This document shows positions 15,475-25,745 of a stretch of DNA of 62,000 nucleotides, piece by piece. Source of the stretch: Apostichopus japonicus (taxonomy: Eukaryota; Echinodermata; Holothuroidea; Aspidochirotida; Stichopodidae). The position numbers and the translations under genes are program-made. How positions within the stretch are numbered: the first letter of the stretch is position 1; every line of letters begins with the position of its first letter. The DNA lies in the NCBI RefSeq assembly GCF_037975245.1, contig NC_092583.1:12113764-12175763 (forward strand), in the 5' to 3' direction. The notes below the pieces were generated by a model. That model was not told where the DNA came from. It saw only the letters and a program-made list of their open reading frames with translations, and ran no database searches.

Positions 15475-15605
15475 TGTAAGAAAAGTCACCCAAGATACAG
15501 CTTGGGAACGAAAACCAAACGACTTAACCGATACACTTTCAACCTCAGTCCCCTTGTATCGAGACATGTGATCGTGTGATCATGCCAATGTTACGTCAGA
15601 ATGTG
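15475..15605 (-). repeat. U2-headed repeat family, tail-only copy
   Basis: Read on the minus strand this matches the 3' part of the element at 15690-15864. Shared blocks are GATCACACGATCAC, the CTCGATAC...GGGGACTG block, GGTTTTCGTTCCC, a stem of the form CCCAAG...CTTGGG and a terminal ACTTTTCTT. The U2-like head is absent. It lies immediately next to the plus-strand U2 head at 15607, so the two are oriented tail-to-head in opposite directions. Confidence 0.6.
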
Positions 15606-15606
15606 T

Positions 15607-15666
15607 ATCGCTTCTCGACCGTTTGGCTTAGATCAGGTGTAGTATCTGGTCCCTCCTTAAGGGACC
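15607..15666 (+). pseudogene. U2 snRNA 5'-end-like sequence
   Basis: The sequence starts ATCGCTTCTCGACCGTTTGG and continues through GATCAGGTGTAGTATCTGG. About 40 of the first 46 bases match the canonical metazoan U2 snRNA 5' end, including the branch-point-pairing GTAGTA. Downstream it departs from U2 (a short CTCCTTAAGGGACC foldback, then AT-rich DNA), with no recognisable stem-loops III/IV. It is therefore either a truncated U2 pseudogene or the head of a repeat. Confidence 0.75.
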
Positions 15667-15689
15667 TTTATTAGGTAGTTATTTTATTT

Positions 15690-15864
15690 AAGAAAATTCA
15701 CCCAGGAAAGAACCTGGGCACGAAAACCAAACTACCGAACGACCGGATCCGCTCTCAACCCAGTCCCCGTGCATCGAGACTGCGACTCTGTGATCATCGT
15801 CGGGTGTGTATCACAATTCCCCTCGAAAGGGAACATGATCTTAGCCAAAAGGTCGAGAAGCGAT
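15690..15864 (-). repeat. U2 snRNA-headed SINE-like repeat (full copy)
   Basis: On the minus strand it starts at 15864 with ATCGCTTCTCGACCTTTTGG then CTAAGATCA: the first 29 bases of U2 snRNA with one mismatch. The GTAGTATCTG branch-recognition block seen in the other copies is deleted. A foldback TTCCC..CGAGGGGAA follows, then a body unlike U2, and then a hairpin CCCAGG-TTCTTT-CCTGGG before a T-run near 15692. The same body and hairpin recur at 15475-15605 and 61840-62000, so this is an interspersed family and not a single U2 gene. An snRNA-type SINE is the simplest reading. A divergent U2 gene cluster is the alternative. Confidence 0.65.
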
Positions 15865-16915
15865 AGGTAGTACATACATACCACGCTCGCGATAACTGTA
15901 CGTAACACTTTTGGCAATTTACAGCATGCGCATATGCACGTGTGTTGCATTCAGACTGAGGACTAGAACAAAGGGATTCCAAGTCCGCTGAGGAATGTCA
16001 CTTGAACGTCCTCCGAAGAATTCTATTGTCAACGGGTATTTGTTCAGGTTAACATGTATGTATTCGAACAATGAAAAAAAAAACACACACAAAAGGGTCC
16101 TCGGTCTGAACTTTAAACCTACTTGTGTGTCCGATTCCTGTATTATTCTCTCATCATACATTATAGCAACTGATTGGGTAATAAAACTTCCATTGACTTA
16201 TAACAGTACTGCAGAAAGAAAACAAAAGTCGCGTGCGAATTCCACACACATACACACTCACACATTCTAAAACGATTGCGCAACGAAAGATGTCGCACTC
16301 TTATTCGCCTATCACCCATACCAAAGCGGTTTGCAAAATAGATGAAATAACTTTAAATTTGCCATATCCTTCTGTACTGAGTGCTCTAATGCCGATTTTG
16401 TATTGCACTTTTTCGCCCTGTGCTATGCTTGGTACATGTACGGTGTAAAATGAAGGAAGCAAGGGCGGTCATGTAACAACTTAACGTAGCCCTTTTCATT
16501 TCCCTCCCAGATTCCTATGGCAACGTAATATTTTATGCGCCTACAGTAGTAACTCAAAAGAAGGTAAAATGTTTGAGACATTTGGTTTTCAGTACAAATT
16601 ATTTGAAAATTATACGTGTATTCCCTATGGCGAAATACTAATTTTGACGGTCAACTTACCGATGTTTTTTTTTTGTATATAGTCTAGCTTCATTTATCAA
16701 TCCAATGTCGATACTGTATCACATTTTTCTTCTTCTTGAAATTGTCCGTGTCTTCATGTTCTTCGTTGAATTAATCCAACTTTAAAAGTAAATTGAATAC
16801 GACTCACGCGATAAGAAACGAAAAAGGCGTGATGTTCCAGGAAAGTCACTCATTAATGACTTTTAGCAATGGAGGGACATGTTTAATGGGTCGGAAAATA
16901 TGACGTCACAATGGT
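15865..16915. other. Gene-free stretch
   Basis: Short overlapping ORFs on both strands show no domain, signal peptide or splice-site support. Nothing is recognised. Confidence 0.45.
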
Positions 16916-16964
16916 GTCAAAGACAATCTGCACATGACATGGAACAAACCGAAGGTCTTACGAA

Positions 16965-17200
16965 AGATAGGAGTACACACACAGAGAAGACGGTTGTTAT
17001 ATCGACACCGTAACCAACTAGGCTATGGACGCTGATTGTATGTCCAGAGGTTCTAAACCGGTAACGAAAGTCGTAATTCCACTGTAGGCGTTTGTCACCT
17101 GTATCGAACAATACTAGTTCTGTTTTGGTGACATATTTTGCCTTAATCTAGAGATCAAACATGATGCTAACCAACTCGAATTCATTTGTGATTCCTAAAG
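16965..17200 (-). repeat. Composite tRNA-like repeat, family B, copy 1
   Basis: On the minus strand it runs from CGAGTTGGTTAGCATCATG (near 17182) through AGGCAAAATATGTCACC, CAGGTGACAAACGCC and CCTCTGGACATACAATCAGC to the tRNA-like A box TAGCCTAGTTGGTTACGGTG (about 17000-17025). Then it diverges. It is collinear with the copy at 29139-29370 at roughly 90% identity over 160 bp. The short frame it contains (DTGDKRLQWNYD...) is shared between the copies but is a repeat artefact. Confidence 0.75.
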
Positions 17201-17239
17201 CCGGATCTCGAAGAGATACGTTGTACATACTCTGTCAAA

Positions 17240-17241
<2 letters not shown>

Positions 17242-17289
<48 letters not shown>

Positions 17290-17325
17290 ATATTTATGTC
17301 ATATTTTCCAGTGGCCTAATGTAAA

Positions 17326-17390
<65 letters not shown>
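17242..17390. repeat. (TA)n microsatellites
   Basis: Two long TA runs (17242-17283 and 17328-17388) flank about 45 bp of unique AT-rich sequence. They lie next to the family B repeat, as TA runs do for its other copies. Confidence 0.95.
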
Positions 17391-17669
17391 AATAACGGAA
17401 AAACTGTTAAACAACTATGCTACATTTAGAGAAAGGCGATCTCGAGTGAGATACAATAATTGAATTAGGTGAGTGATTGGAAGTAAAACAGCCAATGTTT
17501 GGTTTTTGCAGAGCTTTCGAGCAAAACTAGCTCTTCTTCAGTGCATGATCACCGAAAGTGACAAGGAGTAGCAGGAATTAAAACTGTTTTATAGAGGAGA
17601 TGTCGGCATGGTTGTAAGGGCAAAGCGGCTTACTGATTTCTGCTGAATTGAGCAGAAGTTTTAGAAATT

Positions 17670-17706
17670 CGGATTATTTTAATCCGCGTCGGATTATTTT
17701 AATCCG
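17670..17706. repeat. Tandem pair of 17-bp hairpins
   Basis: CGGATTATTTTAATCCG occurs twice, at 17670-17686 and 17690-17706, each a perfect 7-bp stem with a 3-base loop. The stop codon of the GIY-YIG frame lies in the second hairpin, so the pair sits at the start of the element's 3' non-coding region. Confidence 0.85.
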
Positions 17707-18087
17707 ATTCCGTCGTAATTGTAAAGGAATTGTTTTGGTTTATCTGGGACGGCAAATCGTTTCTGATGTTTAAACCGAATGGTGCCGTGGTCTTTAGGTT
17801 TAGTTCCCAGAAATTTTCTTTCGCTTTCCTAGATTTATCTGTCCAAGAATCGTTCTGGTCAATGGCAATAACACGCAAATTCTCAATTGAATGATTTTGG
17901 AGATTGAAGTGATTTGTAATAGGTTGGTAGATCTTTTTTGTTTTGATCGCCGATCTATGTTGTGTCATTCTCATTCTAAGAGTGTTTTTTGACTCTCCAA
18001 TGTATTGTAAGTTACAAATATTACAGTAGATGAGGTAAATGACATTTTTGGATAGGCAGTTAATTTTCTGCCGAATTTGGAACGTGC

Positions 18088-18089
<2 letters not shown>
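17699..18089 (-). pseudogene. GIY-YIG endonuclease domain of a Penelope-like element (5' truncated)
   Basis: The frame stays open from the TA tract to the TAA at 17699-17701, about 129 residues. Its start reads KNVIYLIYCNICNLQYIGES, the VYLI-C-C-YIG signature of the GIY-YIG fold. Then come L-R-M-R-x-x-x-H-R (catalytic-type Arg and the following His), HFNLQNHS, RK-x-x-E-x-F-W with the Glu that normally binds metal, and TAPFGLN. The order matches the C-terminus of Penelope-like polyproteins, which nicks target DNA. No start codon belongs to it (the first Met is internal), and with the reverse transcriptase missing it cannot be autonomous. Confidence 0.8.
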
Positions 18090-18125
<36 letters not shown>

Positions 18126-20440
18126 TTATTAAATATACGGTACTCTTTATTGTTTTAAGGATATCTAGCTATCGTCTGATACGTCACCGTCAAGTTCATT
18201 ACTTCAGGAAATGGATCAAATTAGTTGGTTATTGACGTCAACATGATGTCACCACGCGAATTGTTCTTCAAAATGCTTGATACTTTGAAATCATAATTCG
18301 GCTGCAAGTTCCATCTTGAAATCTCATGAAATATTCTGCCATAGTATTAAAGTGGCCGAATCGGGTAGTGTAAATGGCCGATTTGATATTGGTTTAAAAA
18401 ACAACAAAAAACGCACATACATAAATCATGGGAGGCATTATTGACCTTGCTTAATGTAATTTGAGGAAATTAATAGTTTCAAGCGGATTGTATTATTGCA
18501 TAATCTCTGAAATCTTAAACAACAAAATAACTATATTCGTGTTATTAAACCGCAATATATGGGATTATTAATGAGAGTGGTACTGACTTGTGGTGTTTTG
18601 TGAGAACATTTGTAAGCGAAATAAAGAGACAGCCCCCCACCCCCTCCAAAAAAGGAAAATCGTCTGAAGTAAGTTACTTTTAGGGTAATAACTTCATGAA
18701 ATGTAGACTAAAGAGCTCATTTAAAAGTTTTAAAAATTGTAACTAAACTACCTACAGAGTTCAATCGTACTAATAAAGACACTATTTTTTGGTTAGAATT
18801 TCTAAACCTAACATATTACTGCAACACAACAGACTTCTTAACAACAGAAACATAGTTTGCTGACAACTTTAACATCCTCCGAGGTCAAGCAAGAATGGAT
18901 TTTTGTTTTCATGGAGTAATATCTATAATGAATGATTATTATACAATTAAGTATATCACCTTCACCTGTTTTTGTAAGATGATATCAAGAAATCAAGACG
19001 AGGTGTTGATCTTAGGAATTTTTTTTCTTTTGTTTTCACAAAATACAATAAATAAATTTGAAATTGTTACAAGCAAAAAAAGAATAACGGGAAGGAGCAA
19101 AAAATAAATTGACCCAGAGGTCACTAATTCGGATCCCGTTCCATAGCCATAAATTTTTTGTTCTTTTCTATTGTCTACAATATCCCAATTCTCCATTATT
19201 CATTTAATTATATTTGAAAACATGTAAAACATGATCTAACTCAGTCTGTTAGGCTTTCGTTTATTTCGTTTCGTTTATTTTATTTTTTCCACAACATATA
19301 TACATAATTTGTAGCGAATACAGAGAGTTATGGAATGTAAAAGAAAGTTGATCACAAAATCCCTTGTGGGTTTATCTAGTGATAAACACTCCCTGTACAG
19401 ACAGTTGCTTGCTATTAAAATGATCTGACATGCTCTTTTTATCCCTTCTTATCTAGCTTTCTCCCTCCCCTCCCCTCCCCCTCCCCCACCCTCTCCCCTC
19501 CCCTCCCCCTACATCTATCAAGGTTTCAAAAGGTAGCGGAAAAATAGATTAAATTTCTCATATATCAGTTATGAAGATTATGTCTATATTTCTCCTACAT
19601 CTATAAGTATCATGTATTGTAAAATGTATATATGTTACACATTATATTTCTCTTCATATTATTTGTACGGCACTGATGATTTAATCAAATAAATATAGAA
19701 TTGAATAAATGACTTGTGAAGAGCATTAATGTTATTTGTAGCTTTTAATATGTCAGTTTGCTTCGCTCATGATGTAACAGTCAGGTATGAAGCTTCACAA
19801 AGTGTGAGATATATAGCGGTAAAACGTTGTGGAAGTCTGGTCCCGAACTAGTCATAGAGATACGGAAACTTGACCATATCTTAGAAAGATTAGATAGATA
19901 GATTTATTTCGTCCATAAGAATATGGACATTTGTCTCCCTGATGCAAAACACATAAAATATCAAATATTAAAGTTGCAAGTAGAATAAGTTTAAAACTAA
20001 GTAAAAACAAAGCACAGAAAAGTGGAAAAAAAGGTAGAAGCACCAACAGCAACATACATAAATGTAAAATAAATATCTATATACACAAACATACACACAT
20101 ATATGTAGATACAAATACTTACAAATATAAAAATGCAAAACCGTCTACAAAAAAAAACAAGAAAATAAAACACAAGACAACCTATCGAACGACTCTCATG
20201 TTGAAAAGAGAAACAGAATTGGGTAAGAAAAAACCTGAATCTGTTATGTTTAGACCGTGGAATGCGAAGTCTGCTACCTGAATGACAGAAGACAAAGTTC
20301 AGGAATAGAAGATGTTAAGTTCAGAGATAGATTTCAGACAAATATCACTATCAATAGCACGGTTGGCCGCCTTTACGATTTTCTCTAATTTACCGGACTG
20401 AAGAATCCTTCGTAAGCAGCCCGAAAATATGTGTTTATAT
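18090..20440. other. Gene-free stretch
   Basis: (TA)n covers 18091-18122. A CT/C-rich tract at 19448-19510 would be G-rich on the minus strand. There are many A/T runs. ORFs here are short and AT-driven; I see no gene. Confidence 0.45.
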
Positions 20441-20443
20441 ATA

Positions 20444-20459
20444 TATTTTTAAATGTATA

Positions 20460-20526
<67 letters not shown>

Positions 20527-20551
20527 GTATATATAGGCCTATATATATGTA

Positions 20552-20600
<49 letters not shown>
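20444..20600. repeat. (TA)n microsatellite, left of TIR element
   Basis: TA repeat with occasional TGTA interruptions and one TATAGGCCTATA palindrome near 20534. It abuts the element at 20611. Confidence 0.95.
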
Positions 20601-20602
<2 letters not shown>

Positions 20603-20610
20603 GTCTATTT

Positions 20611-20879
20611 GATACCTTAGGTCGACAGTGTATGGTAAAAAAAGCGACCTTAGGTCGACAGTGTACCTTAGGTCGACATTTCAGTGTACACCTAATGTTT
20701 TTGCTACCATTTTAAGAAACTTTTTTATTGTCGGAAATAGCTTTATAATGTTCTCCGTCCTCTAAAACGTTCATTTACAAGGTTTGGTTAGGGTCGGTTC
20801 AGGGTTAGGGTTAGAAAAAAGGGTTAGGGTTAGATAAAATTTAGTATGTAAGTCAATGTAAATGTCGACCTAAGGTATC
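20611..20879. mobile_element. 269-bp TIR element (MITE-like) with TTAGGG-like core
   Basis: Terminal inverted repeats are GATACCTTAGGTCGACA at 20611-20627 and its complement TGTCGACCTAAGGTATC ending at 20879. ATTT lies on both outer sides (20607-20610 and 20880-20883), fitting a 4-bp target duplication. Two further ACCTTAGGTCGACA copies lie just inside the left end (near 20649 and 20666). The right half holds GGGTTAGGGTTAG repeats (20788-20835). No coding sequence is present, so it would be non-autonomous. The superfamily is not identified. Confidence 0.7.
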
Positions 20880-20888
20880 ATTTAGAGT

Positions 20889-20906
20889 TATATATATATA
20901 TGTATA

Positions 20907-20961
<55 letters not shown>

Positions 20962-20975
20962 GTGTTTATATATGT
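20889..20975. repeat. (TA)n microsatellite, right of TIR element
   Basis: TA repeat with TGTA interruptions. It is followed by a poly-C run at 20983-21000. Confidence 0.95.
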
Positions 20976-21000
20976 TTGTGTGCCCCTCCCCCCCCACCCC

Positions 21001-22034
21001 CAGAAGTTACAGGACAAACATACTATTCCGCTCCTTAAATTGTTATTCAGAATTCCTACAGGCCTGATATAACAAATTGATGACGAGGTCAAGCCTCAGT
21101 TGAAACCATATCCGGAAAGCACGTATGATAGAGTGGTGTCACGTAACGCTAGGTTGTATATTGTATATTTAACCCCTCAGGCAACGTTGTCTTTTTTCTC
21201 GAGACTAATCATCACTTGAGGCACAATATTTTGGAAACGTTATGGCTGACGCGAACAATTACACACATCAGTTATCAACACAACGCTGTTAGGTAGTTGT
21301 TTAGTAGCCTGTTGTAAGCAGGGGGGGGGGGTGGCGGGAGAAGGTTACTGGGGGAGGGGGAGCACAAACTTCAGGGGCAGTGGGACATGTGACATTGACT
21401 TTAAGGGGCAAACCAAAAAATGACTTATTCATGTGTTCATACCGTACAACAAACACCACTGTTTGAGTATATGCACAAAAGTAACAAAAAGAAACTCTTT
21501 AATTACATTCTTCTTAATTGTTCAACAACAGTAGTACACTTCTTAATTACGATAATACAATGTTTTTTAATACCAGGCACTTTTTTTTAAAATAATAAAC
21601 AATGAAATTCGGTTGTGTATGAAAATGGGCATTTCCTACTTTTGAAAAGGTGCAACTGTTAAGGTTTTCAAAACAAATTGAGCGAGAACTTGCCCCCTAT
21701 ACTGCTTGCCCTGGTTACAAGCGTCTTATGTACCCCTTCAAAATTCAAATAAATAAAAAGGATGCAGATATTTTCCCCAAAAGGTTAAATACCAACAATT
21801 TATGATATGCACGTCTACAGTTTTCAAAAAACTACAATTGAGGGTTTGCATGACAAGTTTTCACATTTGTCAGCATGACACGTATAGCAGTGATAATGAT
21901 GTGTTTCCATGGTGATGGAATTGGCGATTACGTGATTTTCTTTTATATTTAATTGTAATTCATTTATTTGTTTACATATCTACACTAATGAGATTTGGAC
22001 TCGAAAATGTAAACATAAGATCGTCTTTCCAAAT

Positions 22035-22092
<58 letters not shown>

Positions 22093-22260
22093 ATGCCATG
22101 TAAATTGGCAATCGATAGTTTTTGCTTGCAACGGGAATAGCCTCATTATGTCGTTTAATTCTCGTACTTTTAATTGTGGTCCGTAATAAGCTTTGATATT
22201 GTTTTTTTTTTTTGCTACAATTTTGATTGTTTTATCTAACACATGTTGTCTTCCACTATT
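21001..22260. other. Gene-free stretch
   Basis: Poly-G at 21321-21330 and G-rich DNA to 21362; (CA)n then (TA)n at 22035-22089. A segment near 21370-21420 weakly resembles one near 8465-8510. No gene is supported. Confidence 0.45.
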
Positions 22261-22264
22261 TGTT

Positions 22265-23790
22265 GTTTGAATAATTGTTTATCTGTTATTATTTGTTGTT
22301 TACTACAACAACAATTGCTACAATTTGTTGTTGCTACTATTTTTGTTTTTCTTTCCATTTGTGTCTGTCTCCCAGTCGTGTTTACTACTAATTGTTGTTG
22401 CTATTTGTTTTTCCGCTTCTAGTTGTTCTTTTTTACTATATATATGTTATTTTACTATGCAATTGGTTTCGTCACTTGGTTATTTCTTACCATTTGGTGT
22501 TCACCACTGTTTGCTACTTGCTTTATTTGCTACTATTTGGCGCTACGTTTGATTTTTGTATGTTAGTATTTGATGTTTGCAACTATTTGCTATTTGTTGT
22601 TTTACTATTTGTCGTTTTGTATTTCTTCCGTGGCCAGTATTTGTTCTTGCTACTAAAATTGTCGTCTGCTTCTATTTGCTGTTTTGTATATTATTTGTTG
22701 TTTGTTAAGTCATCATTTGTTGTTTTACCATTATTTGTTGTCGGCTTTTCCTGCTTCTGTTTATAGCGTTGTATTTGCTGTTTCTACATAAATTGTCGTC
22801 TGCTTCTATTTGCTGCTTGCTTTATTATTTGTTGTTTGTTTTATTATCATTTGTTGTTTTACCATTATTTGTTGTCGGCTTTTCCTGCTTCTGTTTATCG
22901 CGTTGTATTTGCTGTTTCTACATAAATTGTCGTCTGCTTCTATTTGCTGCTTGCTTTATTATTTGTTGTTTGTTTTATTATCATTTGTTGTTTTACCATT
23001 ATTTGTTGTCGGCTTTTCCTGCTTCTGTTTATAGCGTTGTATTTGCTGTTTCTACATAAATTGTCGTCTGCTTCTATTTGCTGCTTGCTTTATTATTTGT
23101 TGTTTGTTTTATTATCATTTGTTGTTTTACTATTATTTGTTGTCGGCTTTTCCTGCTTCTGTTTATCGCGTTGTATTTGCTGTTTCTACATAAATTGTCG
23201 TCTGCTTCTATTTGCTGCTTGCTTTATTATTTGTTGTTTGTTTTATTATCATTTGTTGTTTTACCATTATTTGTTGTCGGCTTTTCCTGCTTCTGTTTAT
23301 CGCGTTGTATTTGCTGTTTCTACATAAATTGTCGTCTGCTTCTATTTGCTGTTTTCTATATTATTTGTTGTTTGTTAAGTCATCATTTGTTGTTTTACCA
23401 TTATTTGTTGTCGGCTTTTCCTGCTTCTGTTTATCGCGTTGTATTTGCTGTTTCTACATAAATTGTCATCTGCTTCTATGTGCTGCTTGCTATAGTATTT
23501 GTTGCTTGTTATATTATCATTTGTTGTTTTACCATTATTTGCTGTCGGCTTTTCCTCCCTTGTTTATCTGTTATTATTTGCTGTTGTTACTAAAATTGTC
23601 GTCTGCTTCTATTTGTTGCTTGCTATGTTATCATTGCTGTTTTACCATTATTTGCCGTCGGCTTTTCCTGCTTCTGTTTATAGCGTTGTATTTGCTGTTT
23701 CTACTAAAATTGTCGTCTGCTTCTACTTCTTGTTTTGCTACAACTGTATTTATTATTTTACTACTATTCGTTTTTACTAACATTTCTGGT
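22265..23790. repeat. Minisatellite, about 134-bp unit
   Basis: A unit beginning AATTGTCGTCTGCTTCTATT and ending GCTGTTTCTACATA repeats with a period of 134 bp. At least five copies lie between about 22655 and 23470, with decayed copies on both sides. It is built from TTTGTTGTT/TTATT words. Because 134 is not a multiple of three, successive copies are read in rotating frames, and overlapping Leu/Cys/Phe-rich frames appear every 134 bp. I regard these as artefacts, not a protein. Confidence 0.9.
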
Positions 23791-24255
23791 GTTTGCAGCA
23801 CAATTTAAGTTTTTTTTACGTTTTGTTGTCTTGTTTCATTTCCTAGCAGCATACACCTGTTGGATTTTGCCACATGCATGCACAAAAATGTCAAAATTTC
23901 ATTCTTCAACCTTGTTTCTATGCTCTATCTTCTCTTCTAATCTACAATAGCGAAAATGTAATAAATTAACTGAAGACGAAACCAAACCAAACGATGTTAC
24001 TTTGAGGACGTGACTATACAGTCATTCCGCATATAGCCAATTTAGTCCTAATTAGGATACACAACGGACCGTTCCAGCAATAACAAAAATTAAAAAAGCT
24101 TTGTAACTTAATGAAGTTATCCACCGAGATTCAACTAGTAGTCAAAAGAGTTGGTGAGTATACAATACATGTCAACTTTATTTGTTTATCGAATTTAGGT
24201 ATAAAAGCAAGCCAGACGCATTATTGTACTTTGCATGCATGCATGGGTATATCGT
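23791..24255. other. Gene-free stretch
   Basis: Nothing is recognised between the minisatellite and the tetranucleotide tract. Confidence 0.45.
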
Positions 24256-24256
24256 T

Positions 24257-24389
24257 CATCCATCCATCCATCCATCCATCCATCCGTCCGTCCGTCCGTC
24301 CGTCGGTCCGTCCGTCCGTTCGTCCGTCCGTCCGTCCGTCCGTCCGTCCGTCCGTCCGTCTGTCCGTCCGTCCGTCCGTCCGTCCGTCG
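24257..24389. repeat. (ATCC)n/(GTCC)n tetranucleotide tract
   Basis: About 30 bp of CATC repeats turns into about 100 bp of CGTC repeats with single-base variants. Each of the three plus-strand frames reads as Ser-Val-Arg-Pro repeats, which is an artefact. Confidence 0.95.
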
Positions 24390-25745
24390 ACAAACGATTT
24401 TCAGATTCCGACTAGCGAATTAGTATTCAGATCTGGTTACGGAGGAGCCTACCATATTTAACATCTGTTGTACAGTATCATTTAACGCAGCTATTTTTAG
24501 ATACGTATTGTTAATGAGCAGTAAGGTACGGTGGTTTTGTAGGAACAGACGAGTTGAATACTTTCCGTGCAGTAAAACACGACAACATAACATATTTGTA
24601 TAATTTTTTGGTCCAATTGCCAAGTTAAGCTAACGTCATGTCTTGACGAAAACTTGATCAAATTGGCGTGCTGCTGCCTTGCACGTAACTTGGCAACTCA
24701 ACAGATCTTTGTATACTTGTGATTTGTCGTTATGTATGCTAGAACAGTATAATTCTACAACTTGTGTGTCCCTTCAGGACCACCGTATGATTTCCTTTGA
24801 TTGTGTGCGTGATGGGGGGGGGGGGGGGTCGTTTCTATGTTCTTGTTTTAGTTTTTTGAGAAAAAATCAAGAGGTTGACGGGAAGATTCAAAAAGATTCA
24901 AAAATCGTACGAGATACTCCTGCATGATAATCACTATGATATCGGTTGCTATGGACCTGTCATTTGATTGAGGCCTACTGTCAGTTTTATTTCCGCCAAA
25001 TTCTCTGAACTAGCTGCAATTTTCGTGGATCATCACATTCAATTTAAATGAATACATTCGAAGATGTTCCAAAAATAAATAAATATTGATCCAAGAAAAG
25101 CTGACACGCGTTGTAACAAGTAAAAATGTATATGCCTATATGCTAAAGTGACATTTATCAAATTAAAATGAATTTAGGCTTTTCACAAAATGGGAAATGG
25201 CCTTTAGTTGTTTGCATGAAATGCCTATCAAAGTCTCTGGTGGATATACTGATGTATATTTAGAGTGCAATATCGGCAATTTTGTGTGACAAAGAATACG
25301 TAACTTATAGATGTATCGAAAATTCCTGCAGTATTCTACAAAAGTCGAAATTTGCCATTGTCATTAAGGTTAAAGGGATACTCCAGTCGTTGAAGTTGAT
25401 TGCTTCACACAAATGCTGGAAGTTGTCTGCAATTTTAGGTCGAAACCGTATTTTAGTGGGTTTATTTTTGGCATAGATAATTTTTTTCTCCTTCAATTTG
25501 TTGATATTTTGCATCTGGTAACAGCAGCAGCAGAGTGAATGACGTCATCAGGGCATTCAATGAAAAAACATTTTTTTTTATGTTTTTATTTTTTTCTTAA
25601 GTTTATCATATTTAACTCACGTAATCAAAGTGGGGACTTATAATAATGTTACAAAGTGTTTCAATATTTTGATGAAATTGTAAAATACAGAGACTATTGA
25701 CAGCTAAGCAAACATTCCAAATGTAATACATTTCAGGGGATGATA
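24390..25745. other. Gene-free stretch
   Basis: Poly-G at 24814-24828. TTAAAGGGATACTCCAGT near 25371 resembles the end sequence of short non-autonomous elements, but I cannot find a matching opposite end. No gene is seen. Confidence 0.4.

Larger units (their letters stand above)
17480..18089 (-). mobile_element. Penelope-like retroelement, 3' fragment
   Basis: The minus strand carries the C-terminal GIY-YIG endonuclease frame of a Penelope-like element (18089 to 17699). A 3' non-coding tail of about 200 bp follows, with the ordered words CACTGAAGAAGAGC, GCTCGAAAGCTC and AAAACC typical of the end region of such elements. The reverse transcriptase part is missing. The 5' break falls exactly in a (TA)n tract at 18090-18122. 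The fragment is therefore a 5'-truncated insertion, as is common for these retroelements. Confidence 0.75.

Noticed and set aside
15607-15864. Functional U2 snRNA genes
   Set aside because: Homology stops after about 30-46 bases. U2 stem-loops III and IV are absent, and the following sequence is a dispersed body.
22392-23808. Series of overlapping hydrophobic frames that might look like a repeated membrane protein
   Set aside because: They are shifted readings of one 134-bp minisatellite unit, starting every 134 bp. Period and composition explain them.
24111-24461. Ser-Val-Arg-Pro repeat frames
   Set aside because: Produced by the CATC/CGTC tetranucleotide tract in every plus-strand frame.
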